A stretch of DNA of 64,000 nt, from the NCBI GenBank assembly GCA_011109175.1, contig RDEW01000008.1, forward strand, positions 753,954 through 817,953, written 5' to 3'. Made by a program: the position numbers and the translations under genes. Below, in pieces: positions 42,595 through 53,599 of this stretch (position 1 is the stretch's first letter; every line of letters begins with the position of its first letter). Source of the DNA: Dicyema japonicum (lineage: Eukaryota > Dicyemida > Rhombozoa > Dicyemidae). A model generated the notes under the pieces. The model was not told where the DNA came from. It worked only from the letters and a program-made list of their open reading frames with translations, and did no database searches.

Positions 42595-44870
42595 TTAAGT
42601 AACCCCAGCCTCACTAACTTGTAGGAGGCCAGCAGCTATTAAGTAGTACGCAGCAGATGTTGGTCGCTCCCATAGATCTGTCAGCTCCGGCATTGTGGAG
42701 AAATGACATTGAAATAGGTGATTTGTTGTCAGCACGTGGAGGTTGCAAAAGGAGCAGAGTACATCATAAGCTGGTAGATATGGGTGGTGCCCACATCGTA
42801 GACGAGCCAGGTTTACTCGCACGTCCCTTGAAAAAGAGGATTCTGAATGGTCTATTGGAGGAGGGGGTCGCTGTAATATTTTATTGTCTCCGAGTCTTCG
42901 GATGCTTCTCGTAGAAACAAAATCGTGTATCTGTTTCAGACGACTCCTGTCATTGTGGATGGAAGGAATGGATGATAACATTCTGACTGTGATTGTCATA
43001 ATAATTTTCCTTTTGTTTTGCGGCTTGCATAAGGATTGGCAGGGATGTTCTAGACTGTAGGTTTGGAGAGGAACTGCAGGGCTCTCATTTCCAAATGGTC
43101 TCCAATTGGAAGGATCTTTGACTCCCAATGTAGATGATCGACAGGAGTTGATCTGAGACATCCAGTAATTATCCTGAGCGCGACGTTTTGTACTTTTTGT
43201 AATTTATCAATAGAGGTAAGAGAAACAGAGGTTGACCAGCAAAAGCTTGCATAGTTAATAGTTGTTCGAATGAATTGTTTATGATGGTTAGGGCTTCTTT
43301 GCTTTGGCCAAAGGAATGGCCTGACACAGCTTTAAGTATGTTGATCTTGTGAGAGGCCTCTGTACATTGTTCCTCCACATGTTTAGAGAAAGTTAGTAGT
43401 TGGTGATAAATAACTCCAAGTATTTTGGTATGTTTCGTAACGGTGAGTGGTTGTCCATGAATTGTTAAAATTGGTTGAAAATTTAGTTGGCGGCTATAGA
43501 CGTGGAGGAATTCCAGATACAAGAATTTTGTTACTTAGCACTCGCCTTGATGTTCGATCGAAAGCGTTTGGGAGGATTATGATTGTTAAAACCATCAGCG
43601 ATATATTGAGTTAGGGTAGAGAGATGTGTTAATGTTGAGTATTGTGGACGAAAGCCATGTTGAAAATCAGGGAAGGGAAGATACTTCGATATTAGTTTCA
43701 ATGCAACACGTTCAACAATTTTCAAAACTACAGATAGTAGTGAGATTGGTCTGAAAGATCCCGGATCCGAAGGATCTTTCTTGGGCTTCAGGATTGGGAT
43801 TATTTTGGATTTTTTCCATAGTGCAGGAATTCTGCAGGTGTTGATGGACACATAAATTATGTCTGTTATTGCTTTGAGTCCTTGCGTTCCCAGGTGCTTT
43901 AAATGCAGAATTCAGATTCCATCAAGCCCTTTGGTAGGAGAGTTTTTGGCGTTTTTGATGAGTTTTTCGACATCCGACGTAGATTTCAATCGGTTTTCCT
44001 TGAGGAGTTTGAACGTTTTTCAATTTGCATGGACGAGAGCATTTGTTCATATCTATGTAACTCACTTTTGCGTAGTGGTCCATTATGACATCTGCCTGAT
44101 GAGTGAAATCACGTGTTGTTTGATTCTTGTCAATACTGGTGGCGTGGGTTGTCTCCATTCTATTTTGTTTCGACTGAATTCCTCCTAAAGTGCCGCAAAA
44201 ATTCTTTAGTTTTGTTCGGTGGTTAATTTTTGTAATGAAATTGTTCCAACGGTCCAATTTCCTCTTGTTGATTAATTCTGTAATTTCGCTATTAAGGTTG
44301 GATAGTTCGGCTGTATAAATTCTTGATTTTTTGAGTCGAAGTCTTGTATGAATCTTTTCGATAATTTCCTTAGTGAAATTCGGATTATAGTCTGCAATGA
44401 GTCCTCTTGGAATGTATTTCTTGTCGGCACTGAGGATGGTCATTAAAAAATTTCATTGCGGCGTCAAGCGATTTGAAATTCTCAACGGAAAAGTCGGATA
44501 TAAATTTTTCTGTTTCTTCTCTGAATGAATCCCATTTTGCACGTTTGTAATTCGTTATAGTTTTCCGATGTCTAACAATAGGCGAGAGTAGTTAGATTGA
44601 CAGTAGAATTGGATTACGGTCCGAGTGTAGGTCATATACAATTCTCCAAGATATCGCCGAAGATAGTGATGGAGAGGTCGGGTGATGTATTAGAGTCTCC
44701 AGGTCTGGAAGCTGTTCGAGTGTGTGATTTCCTGTCATTGAGGATAACTAATTGTTCTAGTTGAGAAAGGACCTGAAACCCCCTCTCATTACTCTTTTGG
44801 CCGATTAGCCAGAGAGAATCTTTTGCATTTAGGTCTCCGCAGATTATCACATTTTTCAATCTTTTGCAAT
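42595..44870 (-). mobile_element. F2-type LINE, RT core deleted
   Basis: Read from high to low coordinates: VIICGDLNAKDSLWLIGQKS (APE, GDLNAK), the linker SRIYTAELSNLNSEITELIN, IIPILKPKKDPSDPGSFRPI (RT motif 1-2), DFQHGFRPQYSTLTHLSTL. At about 43530 the sequence jumps from just before motif A to FQPILTIHGQPLTVTKHTKI after motif C: the catalytic core is deleted. The C-terminus has VNLARLRCGHHPYLPAYDVL and CSFCNLHVLTTNHLFQCHF, a CCHC-like knuckle. Ends near 42595. Dead copy. Confidence 0.8.
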
Positions 44871-45167
44871 TCGGTTAGTTTTGGGAGTAATGTTTCATAC
44901 TGGGACTTGGTGGCGGGATGTGAATATTTACAAATGTATACCTTGTGTGGTTTATTTTCACCAAGATGGAATTAAGTTCGATGTGATCGTCATCTTCAAA
45001 CAGAGCTTGTGAACTTTAGTGGGGAAAGGAAGATCCTTTTTGGATGCCGGTCAAACGCTGGCTCTCTCATGAGTTAGGTGGATCCCATAAAGTTATTGAA
45101 AATTTAATTAAATTCAGTTTATAAAAATATTAAGTATTAAAATTCAAATATATTCAAATCGTTAGTG

Positions 45168-45548
45168 ATGAACCCTGATGATGCCGAATTAACTAATCTA
45201 TTCACCGAAATGATGGAGAACAACATTAACCTCCTTAAAAAGCAACTAAACAGTATGAGTAATGCAAAGTTCTAGCATCACTGGAGGACTACAAACTCCT
45301 AGCGAAAATGAATGGCACATTGGCTACTGAATACGAAGAAATCAACCAAAAATTCTACAAAATAAACAAATTTATAATGAATGTTGAAGATAAATGTTTT
45401 AATTTTATTTTATGTAGCCAAAAATTTACTGATTCATTTTAATCAGATTGAAAATATAGAAAGGTCAATTGAGCAGTTGGAAGTGTTTGTCAAACAACTG
45501 TCCGACTACACGACTAATTTGGAAAATAAGATTAATTTAATAAAATAA
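45168..45548 (+). CDS. BLOC1S2: BLOC1S2-like subunit, intact three-exon gene
   Basis: BLOC1S2 is a small coiled-coil subunit of BLOC-1 and BORC, which direct lysosome-related organelle biogenesis and lysosome positioning. Exons 45168-45252, 45276-45395 and 45418-45548 join across GT..AG introns of 23 and 22 nt to 336 nt, 111 aa, with no frame break. Family landmarks: TSLEDYKLLAKMN (family TSEDYKLLENMN), then exactly 36 residues, as in the human protein, to FNQIENIERSIEQLEVFVKQ and LSDYTTNLENK (family LDQINVIEEQVAALEQ...LDAYSKKLEAK). The N-terminus is shorter than in vertebrates. Upstream DNA is AT-rich; an AG just before the ATG could be a splice acceptor. The clearest intact host gene here. 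Confidence 0.85.
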
Positions 45549-45549
45549 A

Positions 45550-45790
45550 CATATTTTCTGTTAACTGATAGGTTCAATCGATTACAACTGTAATACTTGG
45601 TTTTTGGCTGGCAATATTACTAACAAGTAAGACCGATTAATCGCACAAAACATCTTCTAGTAACCCTTAGTTAATAAACTTAGATTAGTAGCTCAATGTC
45701 TTACATTTAAGGCAATAACAAGGGATGTCTCTGGTTTGAATTAACTAAAGAGAATTTATATAAACCAAACCAACATTAAATTAGTCATCA
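45550..45790. other. Spacer after BLOC1S2
   Basis: AT-rich; a short hydrophobic frame (SITTVILGFWLAILLTS near 45575-45640) is visible but unsupported. Confidence 0.35.
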
Positions 45791-45792
45791 AA

Positions 45793-45912
45793 CTGGGAGA
45801 AACGTTTTGAAAAATTTAAAAAAGAAGGGTCCAGATGTGGAGTCCAAGTCTTATGATATGACTCAGATGTAATACTTTCCAGAAAACTCCTTAACTCTTT
45901 TGTTAATAAATT
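45793..45912 (+). repeat. Dispersed repeat, copy 2 (with 745-870)
   Basis: Partner of 745-870; see there for shared words. Confidence 0.65.
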
Positions 45913-45914
45913 GT

Positions 45915-46765
45915 TTTTGCTGTTAGCCATAGAGCCCACTAACTTTATTTGTTGGATTTTTTAAACAATTTTAACCTTCTATAAATTTTATAAAGTTATT
46001 TGAAAAAAACTGATAGATTCCAATGGTTAGTGGTAACAACCTCAAATTCAACAATTAAAAGAAAATGTCTCCACGAATCCCCCTAAAAAATAATGACTTA
46101 AGTGGGGACTAGAAAAACATTTTAATCCCAAGTTCTAAAATTACACGAAATATCTGAGCACATATCTTGCTCATACTTTTGGAAAAAGAAGGCATCCGTC
46201 CTTTAATAAAGGATATAATGTTGTCATCTCATCCCACTATTTAGTAAGTTTAAAAGCCAATTTGTGAGGTGAATACTACATACGTGGAAATAGGAAATTC
46301 TTACTAACTATCTATGCAAAAATACCCTCAACACTTTTTGTCATTTTCTTCCTTCACTGAGTTCGCCGTTTACTACTTTCTTGTTGAAAAAACTCATAAA
46401 TCCTTGTCCTTTTTGAGAAATAATGAATTAAATTATTCTTGTAGTCGCATGGATAGTCCCAATAAATCCCCTGGTAGACGAATTATTACATCTGGGAACC
46501 TCGACATTACTTTCACAACAACTCTGATGCATAACTTTTAAAGCCGCACACAATGTCACTATCAATACTTTCACTTTAGTATCTATTACTCATCCTAACA
46601 TAGCTATCTCCCTAAGGCGTCTTCAAATTTCTTTCCGATATTTAATGAAATATATTGGAAACTAATATTAGATTACTGCCAATAAATGAGTGATAACTTG
46701 TTTGAAATGAAATGAAAAATTCCAAAGACCACGGTAACACCAAAGAACTACTCTATTTTAAAAAT
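45915..46765. other. Unassigned spacer
   Basis: No recognised gene. A 75-codon plus-strand frame at 46314-46541 has no support. Confidence 0.35.
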
Positions 46766-46769
46766 TTTA

Positions 46770-46880
46770 GAAAATTTTGATAATAATGCACTAGAAATAA
46801 TAATCAACTAATATTCATTTGTGTTGAGTCATCTCAATTTTCTCAAGACACGAGACAACTACATGTACTTTCTGGAGAGG
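46770..46880 (+). repeat. Dispersed repeat D, copy 2 (with 24030-24150)
   Basis: Partner of 24030-24150. Confidence 0.6.
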
Positions 46881-46929
46881 CAAAGTAAATTCAATTCAAA
46901 GAAAATCAATTGTAATTAGTTAAATTAAA

Positions 46930-49516
46930 AAAACCAAAAATCACTGACAAATTAAATAACTACATAGCCGTCAGGTTATTCCGGCCGCCTCGAGTAGCCA
47001 TCTCATTCTTGCTCGGTGTTCTTTTTCCGGATTGGGCGGGGGTTTCTAATTTTTTTGGAGGGTAGTAAGGTTCCGGTTTTCCTCACTAATTCCTCAAAAG
47101 GTGTAGGGTTTAGAGATGTCCAAGAAAACCTTTGCAAAGTCTTACTGGCCATTTTTTGGAATGTATTAATTTTTTCATATTCGCGTTTGATAGTTTGGTT
47201 CCCCATGCAGCACACCCATAAGTTAGAGACGGTTAAATATACTGCACGTAGAGCGAGTTGAAACACCCATTATATTGTCCAAGGAGTGTTTTAACAAAAT
47301 TTAGCTTTCGTTGTGCCGAAGAGATGACGTCGTCGATGTGTTTGCTGAAGGTCAAGAGTGGGTCGTAAGTTACGCCCAGTATCTTGACCGAGTTGGTCGT
47401 GGGGATTGAGTTTTCATTTATGGTTACACATGTAGCGGAGTTTGTCAATCTTCTGTTTGTTGTGAAAATTGTTGTATAAGACTTTTCGGGACTTGTATGT
47501 AGAATGTTATTAACGAGCCAACAGTCCAGATCATCCAATGAAGCTTGTATCCAGTAAACATCAGTATTAACGCACTGGTCTTTGACTGCGACGATTATAT
47601 CATCCGCATATGTCAGAACCAGAGTATCGTCACTGGTAAGGAAGGCACATCATTAGAATAGGTTGAACAGGTGTGTGAAGTGGAGATCCTTGAGGACCCC
47701 ATTTGGAAGGAACTTGGTCACTGATCTAGTTTTTCCAGCAGCTACTCTTCCTCTTCTTCCATTTAGGAAATTCGCGATCCAGATTTTCAGGTTGTTTGGA
47801 ATTTTTGACGTAAAGATCTTCCTTATCAAAAGCTTTCTTGGGACAGTGTCGGAAGCTTTTCTACATCTATGGAGCATAACAAAGACTTCTGATAAGGTTT
47901 GCGCTTTAGGCCATCCTTGATGAAATTTGTAAGGCATGAAAGATGAATTTCTGTGGAGTGCCCTTTTCTGAATCCGTGCTGAAAAGGTGCATCAGAAAGG
48001 TATGGTCTGATTAGTTCAAGAATCAGCTTTTCCAAAAGTTTTGATGTAACACATAGGAGAGAGATTGGTCTGTATGAGGCTGGTGATCCCTTTGGTCGTC
48101 TGGGTTTCAGAATTGGTCGTATGTTTGATAGCTTCTATATGGAAGGATTACAATTTTCGTTGATTGAAAAATTGAAAATTTTGGTGAGGGCCATGATGGC
48201 ATAGGGGCTTATGTTTTTCAGAACTATTGCAGGGATTCAGTCCGGACCACGGGAATAAGTCGACTTTTGACCTTCGACCATATTCTGCACGTTCTCCACA
48301 GAGAGGACAATCGGGGAGGTGGCTCTTTTAGGTTTGAGGGCTAGAATGGATGGACCTTCGAATTTCTTGTGTGGGATGAAACTCGTGGAGAAGTAGTACT
48401 TCATAAGTTTGCTTAGGAAAATTTTGTTTTCCATTTCTTCACGTGCGGGCGACTTGTCAGCGTTAATAAAGCTTTTAAGTGTTTTCCACATTTTTGTAAG
48501 GGAGTTCTGCTTGTTTAGATTGGACAGTAGGTTTTTCCAAACTTTATCTTGTTTTTTTGCATTTTTTTTGATCTCTCTTTCTAATGTACGAATTCTCAAT
48601 CTTGTTTCCCAGGATTGTTTTTGGAGGCTTTTTAGGTAATTTCTTCTTTTATGAGTGGATCGGCTCTGTGAGGAGAATTCTTTTTTGAGGTCAGTGGCCT
48701 TCTTTTAATACAAATTTTCATTCCTCGCGTACCACTCTATTAAAATATTGTAGTGCTTTATCGATGGAGTTAAAATTGGATAAATGAAAGTTAAGTAGAT
48801 AATAGTCGACAAAATTTGAGAACTTTTCCCAGTCGACATTTTTGTAGTCGGTAAATAAAACAGGTTTCTTTACAATCGACACTCTTCCTTCAAACGTAAT
48901 CATAACGGGATTATGGCCACTGCTGGTCTCGTATGACACTGTCCATTTTGTTAATGTTGCGATGTTTAATGAGGCAAAAGTGAGATCGGGGGACGATGTC
49001 CTGTCATTCGCTCTGTAGGGAGTCCTTGCATTGAATGTAGGGTTGTTTAATATTATCAGGTCATCCAGATTCGATAACAATTGGTTTCCTCTGTCATCGC
49101 ATGGTTGGTTCTTGAACCATTTTGATAAGGGTAAGCAGTCCACCACCCCGCCCAGCTGGGCGGTCGCGCTTGATGACGTGATAGTTTGGGAAGACGGGAG
49201 TGAAAAAAGACGGAGTCAGTCTTGTTTCTTGGAGTAGGCAAATGTCAGTATTATACATTTTTAAGAGGTTTCTGAGTTCGAGGATTTTCCTTTTCACTCC
49301 ATTTATGTTTAGTTGAATCAAAATAATGAGTTTTTGAGGTCCAGGATTGGGGTTCACATCGCCGGAAAGCATTAGGTGGGCTTCCATCAAGGCAGGAGAG
49401 AAAGCAGTGGGAGACCGTCCAAGAAGGAAATTCCTCTTGGATTGGACGTAGAGGATGTTTCTTTTGTTTGTGAAGTATATTCCACAGTTTTCGTCACCAG
49501 AACCTGCGAACCACAT
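46930..49516 (-). mobile_element. F2 LINE, nearly full length, frameshifted
   Basis: Read from high to low coordinates: the leader SPALMEAHLMLS with 2A-like GDVNPNPGP (49338-49364), APE N-terminus IQLNINGVKRKILELRNLLK and DICLLQETRL, linker FTDYKNVDWEKFSNFVDYYL, LKSFINADKSPAREEMENKI, RT blocks PYLSDAPFQHGFRKGHSTEI, a frameshifted motif A (CSIDVEK/SDTVPRKLLIRKIF), motif B remnant and an intact motif C LTYADDIIVAV near 47585. Then NSVKILGVTYDPLLTFSKHI and a C-terminus ending FEELVRKTGTLLPSKK. The 3' end has GGCCGGAATAACCTGACGGC and TGTCAGTGATTTTTGGTTTTT. The best-preserved F2 copy, yet with several frame breaks. Confidence 0.85.
49338..49364 (-). other. 2A-like peptide coding site (GDVNPNPGP)
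   Basis: Matches the 2A core DxExNPGP except that Asn replaces Glu. A hydrophobic stretch precedes it and the APE domain follows 4-5 residues later, the same layout as at 15457-15483. Confidence 0.65.
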
Positions 49517-49554
49517 GACGTTAAGATTTTTTTTTAATTGAAATTACTAATTAG

Positions 49555-50160
49555 TTAACACTCTGCAAGCTGAATTCTCCTCCTCTTTGGGCATTGGCCC
49601 TTTGTATCACCCTCACTGTTCCCCTCTAAATCACTAGACAAGACAGCTGTTTCTCGTGGTTCCTCTTCTACGTCACCTCCGAGTTCAGAGCTTTTTGAGA
49701 TAAGATGATTAGTCACTCTTGTAACCTCATCATCATAGTTATCAATTTTCAGCCCATGTCTATGCTCGATTATCATGCTCTCTGAAGTTTTTTAATCGTC
49801 ATTGATTGGATGTGCGCCCTTGTAGATACATCCACGTTGAGTCTTTCCACATAGGACTTGTAGTACTTTGTTACTACTCCATCCCATGTCAAAACAATCG
49901 GAATTATTGTCACCTTGGCCTTGTGAATTTGTGCTAGTTCTCCTGCCAGAAGGTCGTATTTGTGTTTTTCCACTTCAACATGTTTTAGCAAATCTTGGGA
50001 AGTGATCCCTACTTCTATTAGTATTATTTCGTTTTTGGATTTATCGTGTACGAAAATATCAGGTTTGTTATTTTTAACTTGTATATCCGTTTGTAGTGTT
50101 GCATCGACTCGTATTTCAACTTTACTGCTCGATGCATTTAACAATAGGAATGAGAATTAG
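49555..50160 (-). mobile_element. F1 (R2-like) LINE, C-terminal nuclease piece
   Basis: KNNKPDIFVHDKSKNEIILI, EVGITSQDLLKHVEVEKHKY and DLLAGELAQIHKAKVTIIPI align with the nuclease core of the 1.4-4.8 kb element (PD...E...K all kept). A frame change in an A run near 49790 leads into an acidic tail, PRETAVLSSDLEGNSEGDTK, with a basic PKRRRIQ end. 5'-truncated. Its 3' end lies 40 bp from the start of the F2 element above. Confidence 0.8.
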
Positions 50161-50164
50161 TCGT

Positions 50165-50700
50165 TATGATTGCAAGACCAATGTTTTATAGTCAGTCATC
50201 ACTATTCTGATTTCAATCTTAAACATTCCTGATAGACCCCGGCATTATTATTTTAATAAATGTTTTTTTGTAAATTCAAAAGTATTACTTTTTTGTTTTT
50301 AATAAAAATAAATATAATATGTCTATAATTTTGACCGCTCGAATGACCATGCCGTTTCCTCTATCGAGATAGGTTCTCGAAGCCATCTTGTCTCGCCTTA
50401 ATCCTCGGTAACTTTTCAAATTATTGAATTGATCTTAAGATTAGATCGTCCGAAGTTGAAATTTAATTTTTCAATTTTATTTTACAAGGTATTAATTTAT
50501 TATAATATCTAATTTTACCTTTTCTAAATTGAGCTAATTAAAGGAAATCTGCTGGCAGTCATGGATTAAGTTTTCCTCTTCTCAATTTAATCATTTAGAC
50601 TTTCAAGCAAACATCATCCTTCAATAGCACGTTCTTCACCGATCATTCCAATATCGATATCAAAAAGATCTTTTTGGGCTTCGTGATTATTATTGATTTT
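50165..50700. other. AT-rich spacer
   Basis: No gene or clear repeat partner. Confidence 0.4.
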
Positions 50701-51130
50701 TCATAAAGCTTGAATTCACAGTTATTGATAGACAGAACGAGCGAAACCACGTGGGGTTAGATTCCTGTCAATACTAATGGCATGGATTATGTCCATTTTA
50801 TTTTGTGTCGAATGAATACCACTTAGAGTCCCTCAATTTTGTCCGGTAGTCAATTTTGGTGATGAAATAATTCCCCGATCTCCTCTTGTTGATTAACTCT
50901 GTGATTTCACTACTAAGGTTGGATAGGGATTCTTGATATTTAGTTGACATTTTGTATGAATCTTTTCGATAATTTCAAAGTTGGGATTATAGTATTTAAC
51001 GAGGCCCCGTGGAATGTGATTTTTGTAGCATTGAGGATAATTTCATTGAAAAATTAACTGAGGCATCAAGCGATTTGAAATTCTCTACGGAAAATTCCGA
51101 CAGAAAGTTTTCAGTTCCAACTACTAAGAT
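50700..51130 (-). mobile_element. F2-type LINE linker fragment
   Basis: The DNA parallels 44110-44480 of the 42.6-44.9 kb element (AACTCTGTGATTTC, TTGTATGAATCTTTTCGATAATTTC, GGCATCAAGCGATTTGAAATTCTC in pieces). Degenerate, both ends truncated. Confidence 0.65.
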
Positions 51131-51195
51131 ATCAGAATGAACCATCTGAATCAAACCGACCAGTGAATGCCCTTGTTTTTTAGAAAAATTAGTAA

Positions 51196-51660
51196 TTAGA
51201 CAAAATTAATGAGGGGATTCCTTCTTGGCAACTCACTGTCCTCTCTATCCTCGTATTTGACTTCTAAATAAGCTAATGAACCTCTTGTACAATCATCGTG
51301 TAATTCTTGCTGTCCAATCGTGAGTAAATATGATTGACTGATTCCTATAAAATAATCATAATCTCCAAGCTTTTCTTGTTTTTAAATATATACGTTCTTT
51401 CACAGATATAGAATGGCATCCAAAGTAGTACTGACAGTGCAATTTGACTTTTGCATAATGTGTCAACTTGACTATTTGAAAGAAAGTCATATTCCTCAGC
51501 TTTGGGAGATTTTTAGAAACTGTCATTCTTGCTTCAAGTAGGAGTTCGATGTCAATTTTATCAAAGACTAACAAGTTCGACTTATCACTACCGTGTAGAC
51601 ATTTGATGACTTTATCATGTCTTACACAACATCTTTCACATTGGGACACAATGATCCATA
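51196..51660 (-). CDS. Unrecognised host gene, 3' part
   Basis: Minus-strand frame with Cys-rich start SQCERCCVRHDKVIKCLHG, then FDKIDIELLLEARMTVSKNL, LTHYAKVKLHCQYYFGCHSI, SVKERIYLKTRKAW. A one-base frame change near 51362 leads directly into a second open stretch, GDYDYFIGISQSYLLTIGQQ, ELHDDCTRGSLAYLEVKYED, REDSELPRRNPLINFV-stop at 51196. The two halves together look like about 150 codons of a real protein. Upstream exons are not found. Family not recognised. Confidence 0.4.
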
Positions 51661-51983
51661 TTCGATCACTCCATATTAGATTATATGATCACTGTCGTCC
51701 TACACATATAATTTATGATTGATGGTCCTTTACGTTCCTTCAATTTTGAACAGGAAGAGATTCGTTCATCTTGCACTTCATCTATTCAAAACTTCGGTTT
51801 CCAATGTCTCCAGAGTTGATCACCTCGTCCAAGTTTACGAAAAATGAAGACAAAATAACTCATCCATTATGATACTGTGCAGATATTTATGCAATAGAGC
51901 CACCCCCAAGTTTATGTTCTGATATGTGGAAGTTGTAATTAAATTTATTTTCTATTAGAAATGTGATTAAATAAAAAAGTAAT

Positions 51984-52437
51984 TTATTTTTCAACAAGGC
52001 AGGTAAATATCGAAGGAAAATCAAAATCATCGACAATCATAAGATTATTGTCAAATATTTTGATTTCGACATCATCAGTTCCTGGTTTGAGGATTATATA
52101 AGTTCCTGGGCCATTCCACCCAGCAGCAATATCATCTGATGCGACATAAACATTCTGGTCTGATCCAAGAGCTTTGTACATCATCCATTTGTGATTTTTG
52201 TAGCCATTGAATTTTAAATCAACTTTATGTTGACCACCAATCTTCAAAATTCCATGAAAACAGTTTTTATTTTGCATTCTTTCAGTCAGCACATCAATTT
52301 GGGAAGGACGAACTTGAACTTTGGGGTACATGAATGGTTTGAACATTCCAACGACAGACACTAAAACATATAACAGAGATTTTTACAAATAAAGTTAATC
52401 ACAGTGTTGTGACCAAAATACCAACTGCATTCCCCAT
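51984..52437 (-). CDS. Unrecognised 130-residue protein, two exons
   Basis: A 377-nt exon (52360-51984) reads SVVGMFKPFMYPKVQVRPSQ, IDVLTERMQNKNCFHGILKI, WMMYKALGSDQNVYVASDDI, AAGWNGPGTYIILKPGTDDV, EIKIFDNNLMIVDDFDFPSI-FTCLVEK. A tiny first exon MGNAV (52437-52422), phase 1, joins across a 61-nt GT..AG intron (52361-52421). An alternative start, MRIIK at about 52460, fits the same acceptor. The beta-strand pattern suggests a compact beta-sandwich, possibly lectin-like, but I do not recognise a family. Confidence 0.5.
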
Positions 52438-52547
52438 TTTAGAATTACATTTAATAATGCGCATTGCTCTTTAAAACGTCGAGTTATTTTTTATTTCCTA
52501 ATTTATACATTTTTTTCTTTGCGTAAATTTACTATTTTGGTTTTTTT

Positions 52548-52980
52548 ATGTTAAGGAAGAGAAGATTAATAACTTTTGGAGATTCAGGTTATCTAAGACT
52601 ACGCTCCACAGACTCAATTCGATATACTGGAAAAGTATTCAATAATGGGCCCTTATATTGGATCAACAGTCAATCCCCTACTCACGGAGGAAACGAGCCA
52701 TTATCTGGGATCCAAATTCCTTCGCTTCTGTGAGGAGGATGGAAACTCGCTTCGTCTGTTCATTTCGAAGGCAAAGAAAACCGATTAGTTAAAGCTCTCC
52801 TCTCCAAACGGATTCCTGTGCAGGATTGAAAGAAGACTCCTTCGTACGGTAGTGGGAACAATGGAAGACCACAAACGTTGGAAGGCTCGATTGATTAAAG
52901 GAACTGGGATTACCTAACTGTCTGACGTTTTCAGTGTCTTTCTTTCCCGGTGATCCCGGGTTCTAAATAAATAAATTCGG
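52548..52980 (+). mobile_element. LINE C-terminus and 3' end with perfect hairpin
   Basis: A degenerate C-terminus shared with 30380-30550, then GGGATTACCTAACTGTC and CCCGGTGATCCCGGGTTCTAAATAAATAAA. CCCGG and CCGGG form a perfect 5-bp stem around TGATC (52944-52958). Confidence 0.65.
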
Positions 52981-53024
52981 ATATACAGCAGATTAATAGT
53001 TAATGTTTAATTAAGGTATATTCA

Positions 53025-53170
53025 GTTCTTACTGTATGAGTGAGAAGCATCCTCTCCAAGCATCATGTCCATCCATATCTGCCATTGGGAACCTCAACAT
53101 TGGAGTACATCAGAGATAATTATTGGATGCCGGCAGCCAATGGGAGTCTCAAGAATCAGGTAAATCCATA
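53025..53170 (+). repeat. Dispersed repeat E (with 20150-20310)
   Basis: Shares AGCATCATGTCCATCCATAT, GGGAACCTCAACATT and GATGCCGGC with 20180-20310; a shorter match lies at 45040-45080. Often beside LINE ends. Non-coding. Confidence 0.5.
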
Positions 53171-53599
53171 ACGTCTCATTTATTAACCACATGTTTACTA
53201 TTTTTAGTAATCCAGCACAAACATTCATATCTAATTAATCCAAGGAAGGAACCAAAGGGAAAATGTCTGTTTGTGTAGACCAATCCAGCTTCCGAAAAAT
53301 GGTGGAGTAGTATGTTGACTCTCATTTTCATCACACGTTCTACCCTCACAAACATCACTTCATTCTTAGACGTAATAATTTTCATAATGGTAATCTTCAT
53401 CAGTGGAGTTGGTAATAACGTCTCTTATGAATTGAAGATGTCAAAGGGCAGAAAAAATCCTTCAACCAACCAACTAGCTTTGTGAGAATCGAATAATGGC
53501 TAATCCCAACGCGAGGGATATCACTAACCACTGCTCTACTAAGAAATGCGAGTATAAATTTTCTGATGCAACCATTACTTGAAGACAGCATAATAAATA

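Noticed and set aside
52361-52460. Splitting the 61-nt intron of the 52-kb gene into a 24-nt and a 26-nt intron with a middle exon
   Set aside because: The phases of the resulting exons do not match, so a single 61-nt intron fits better.
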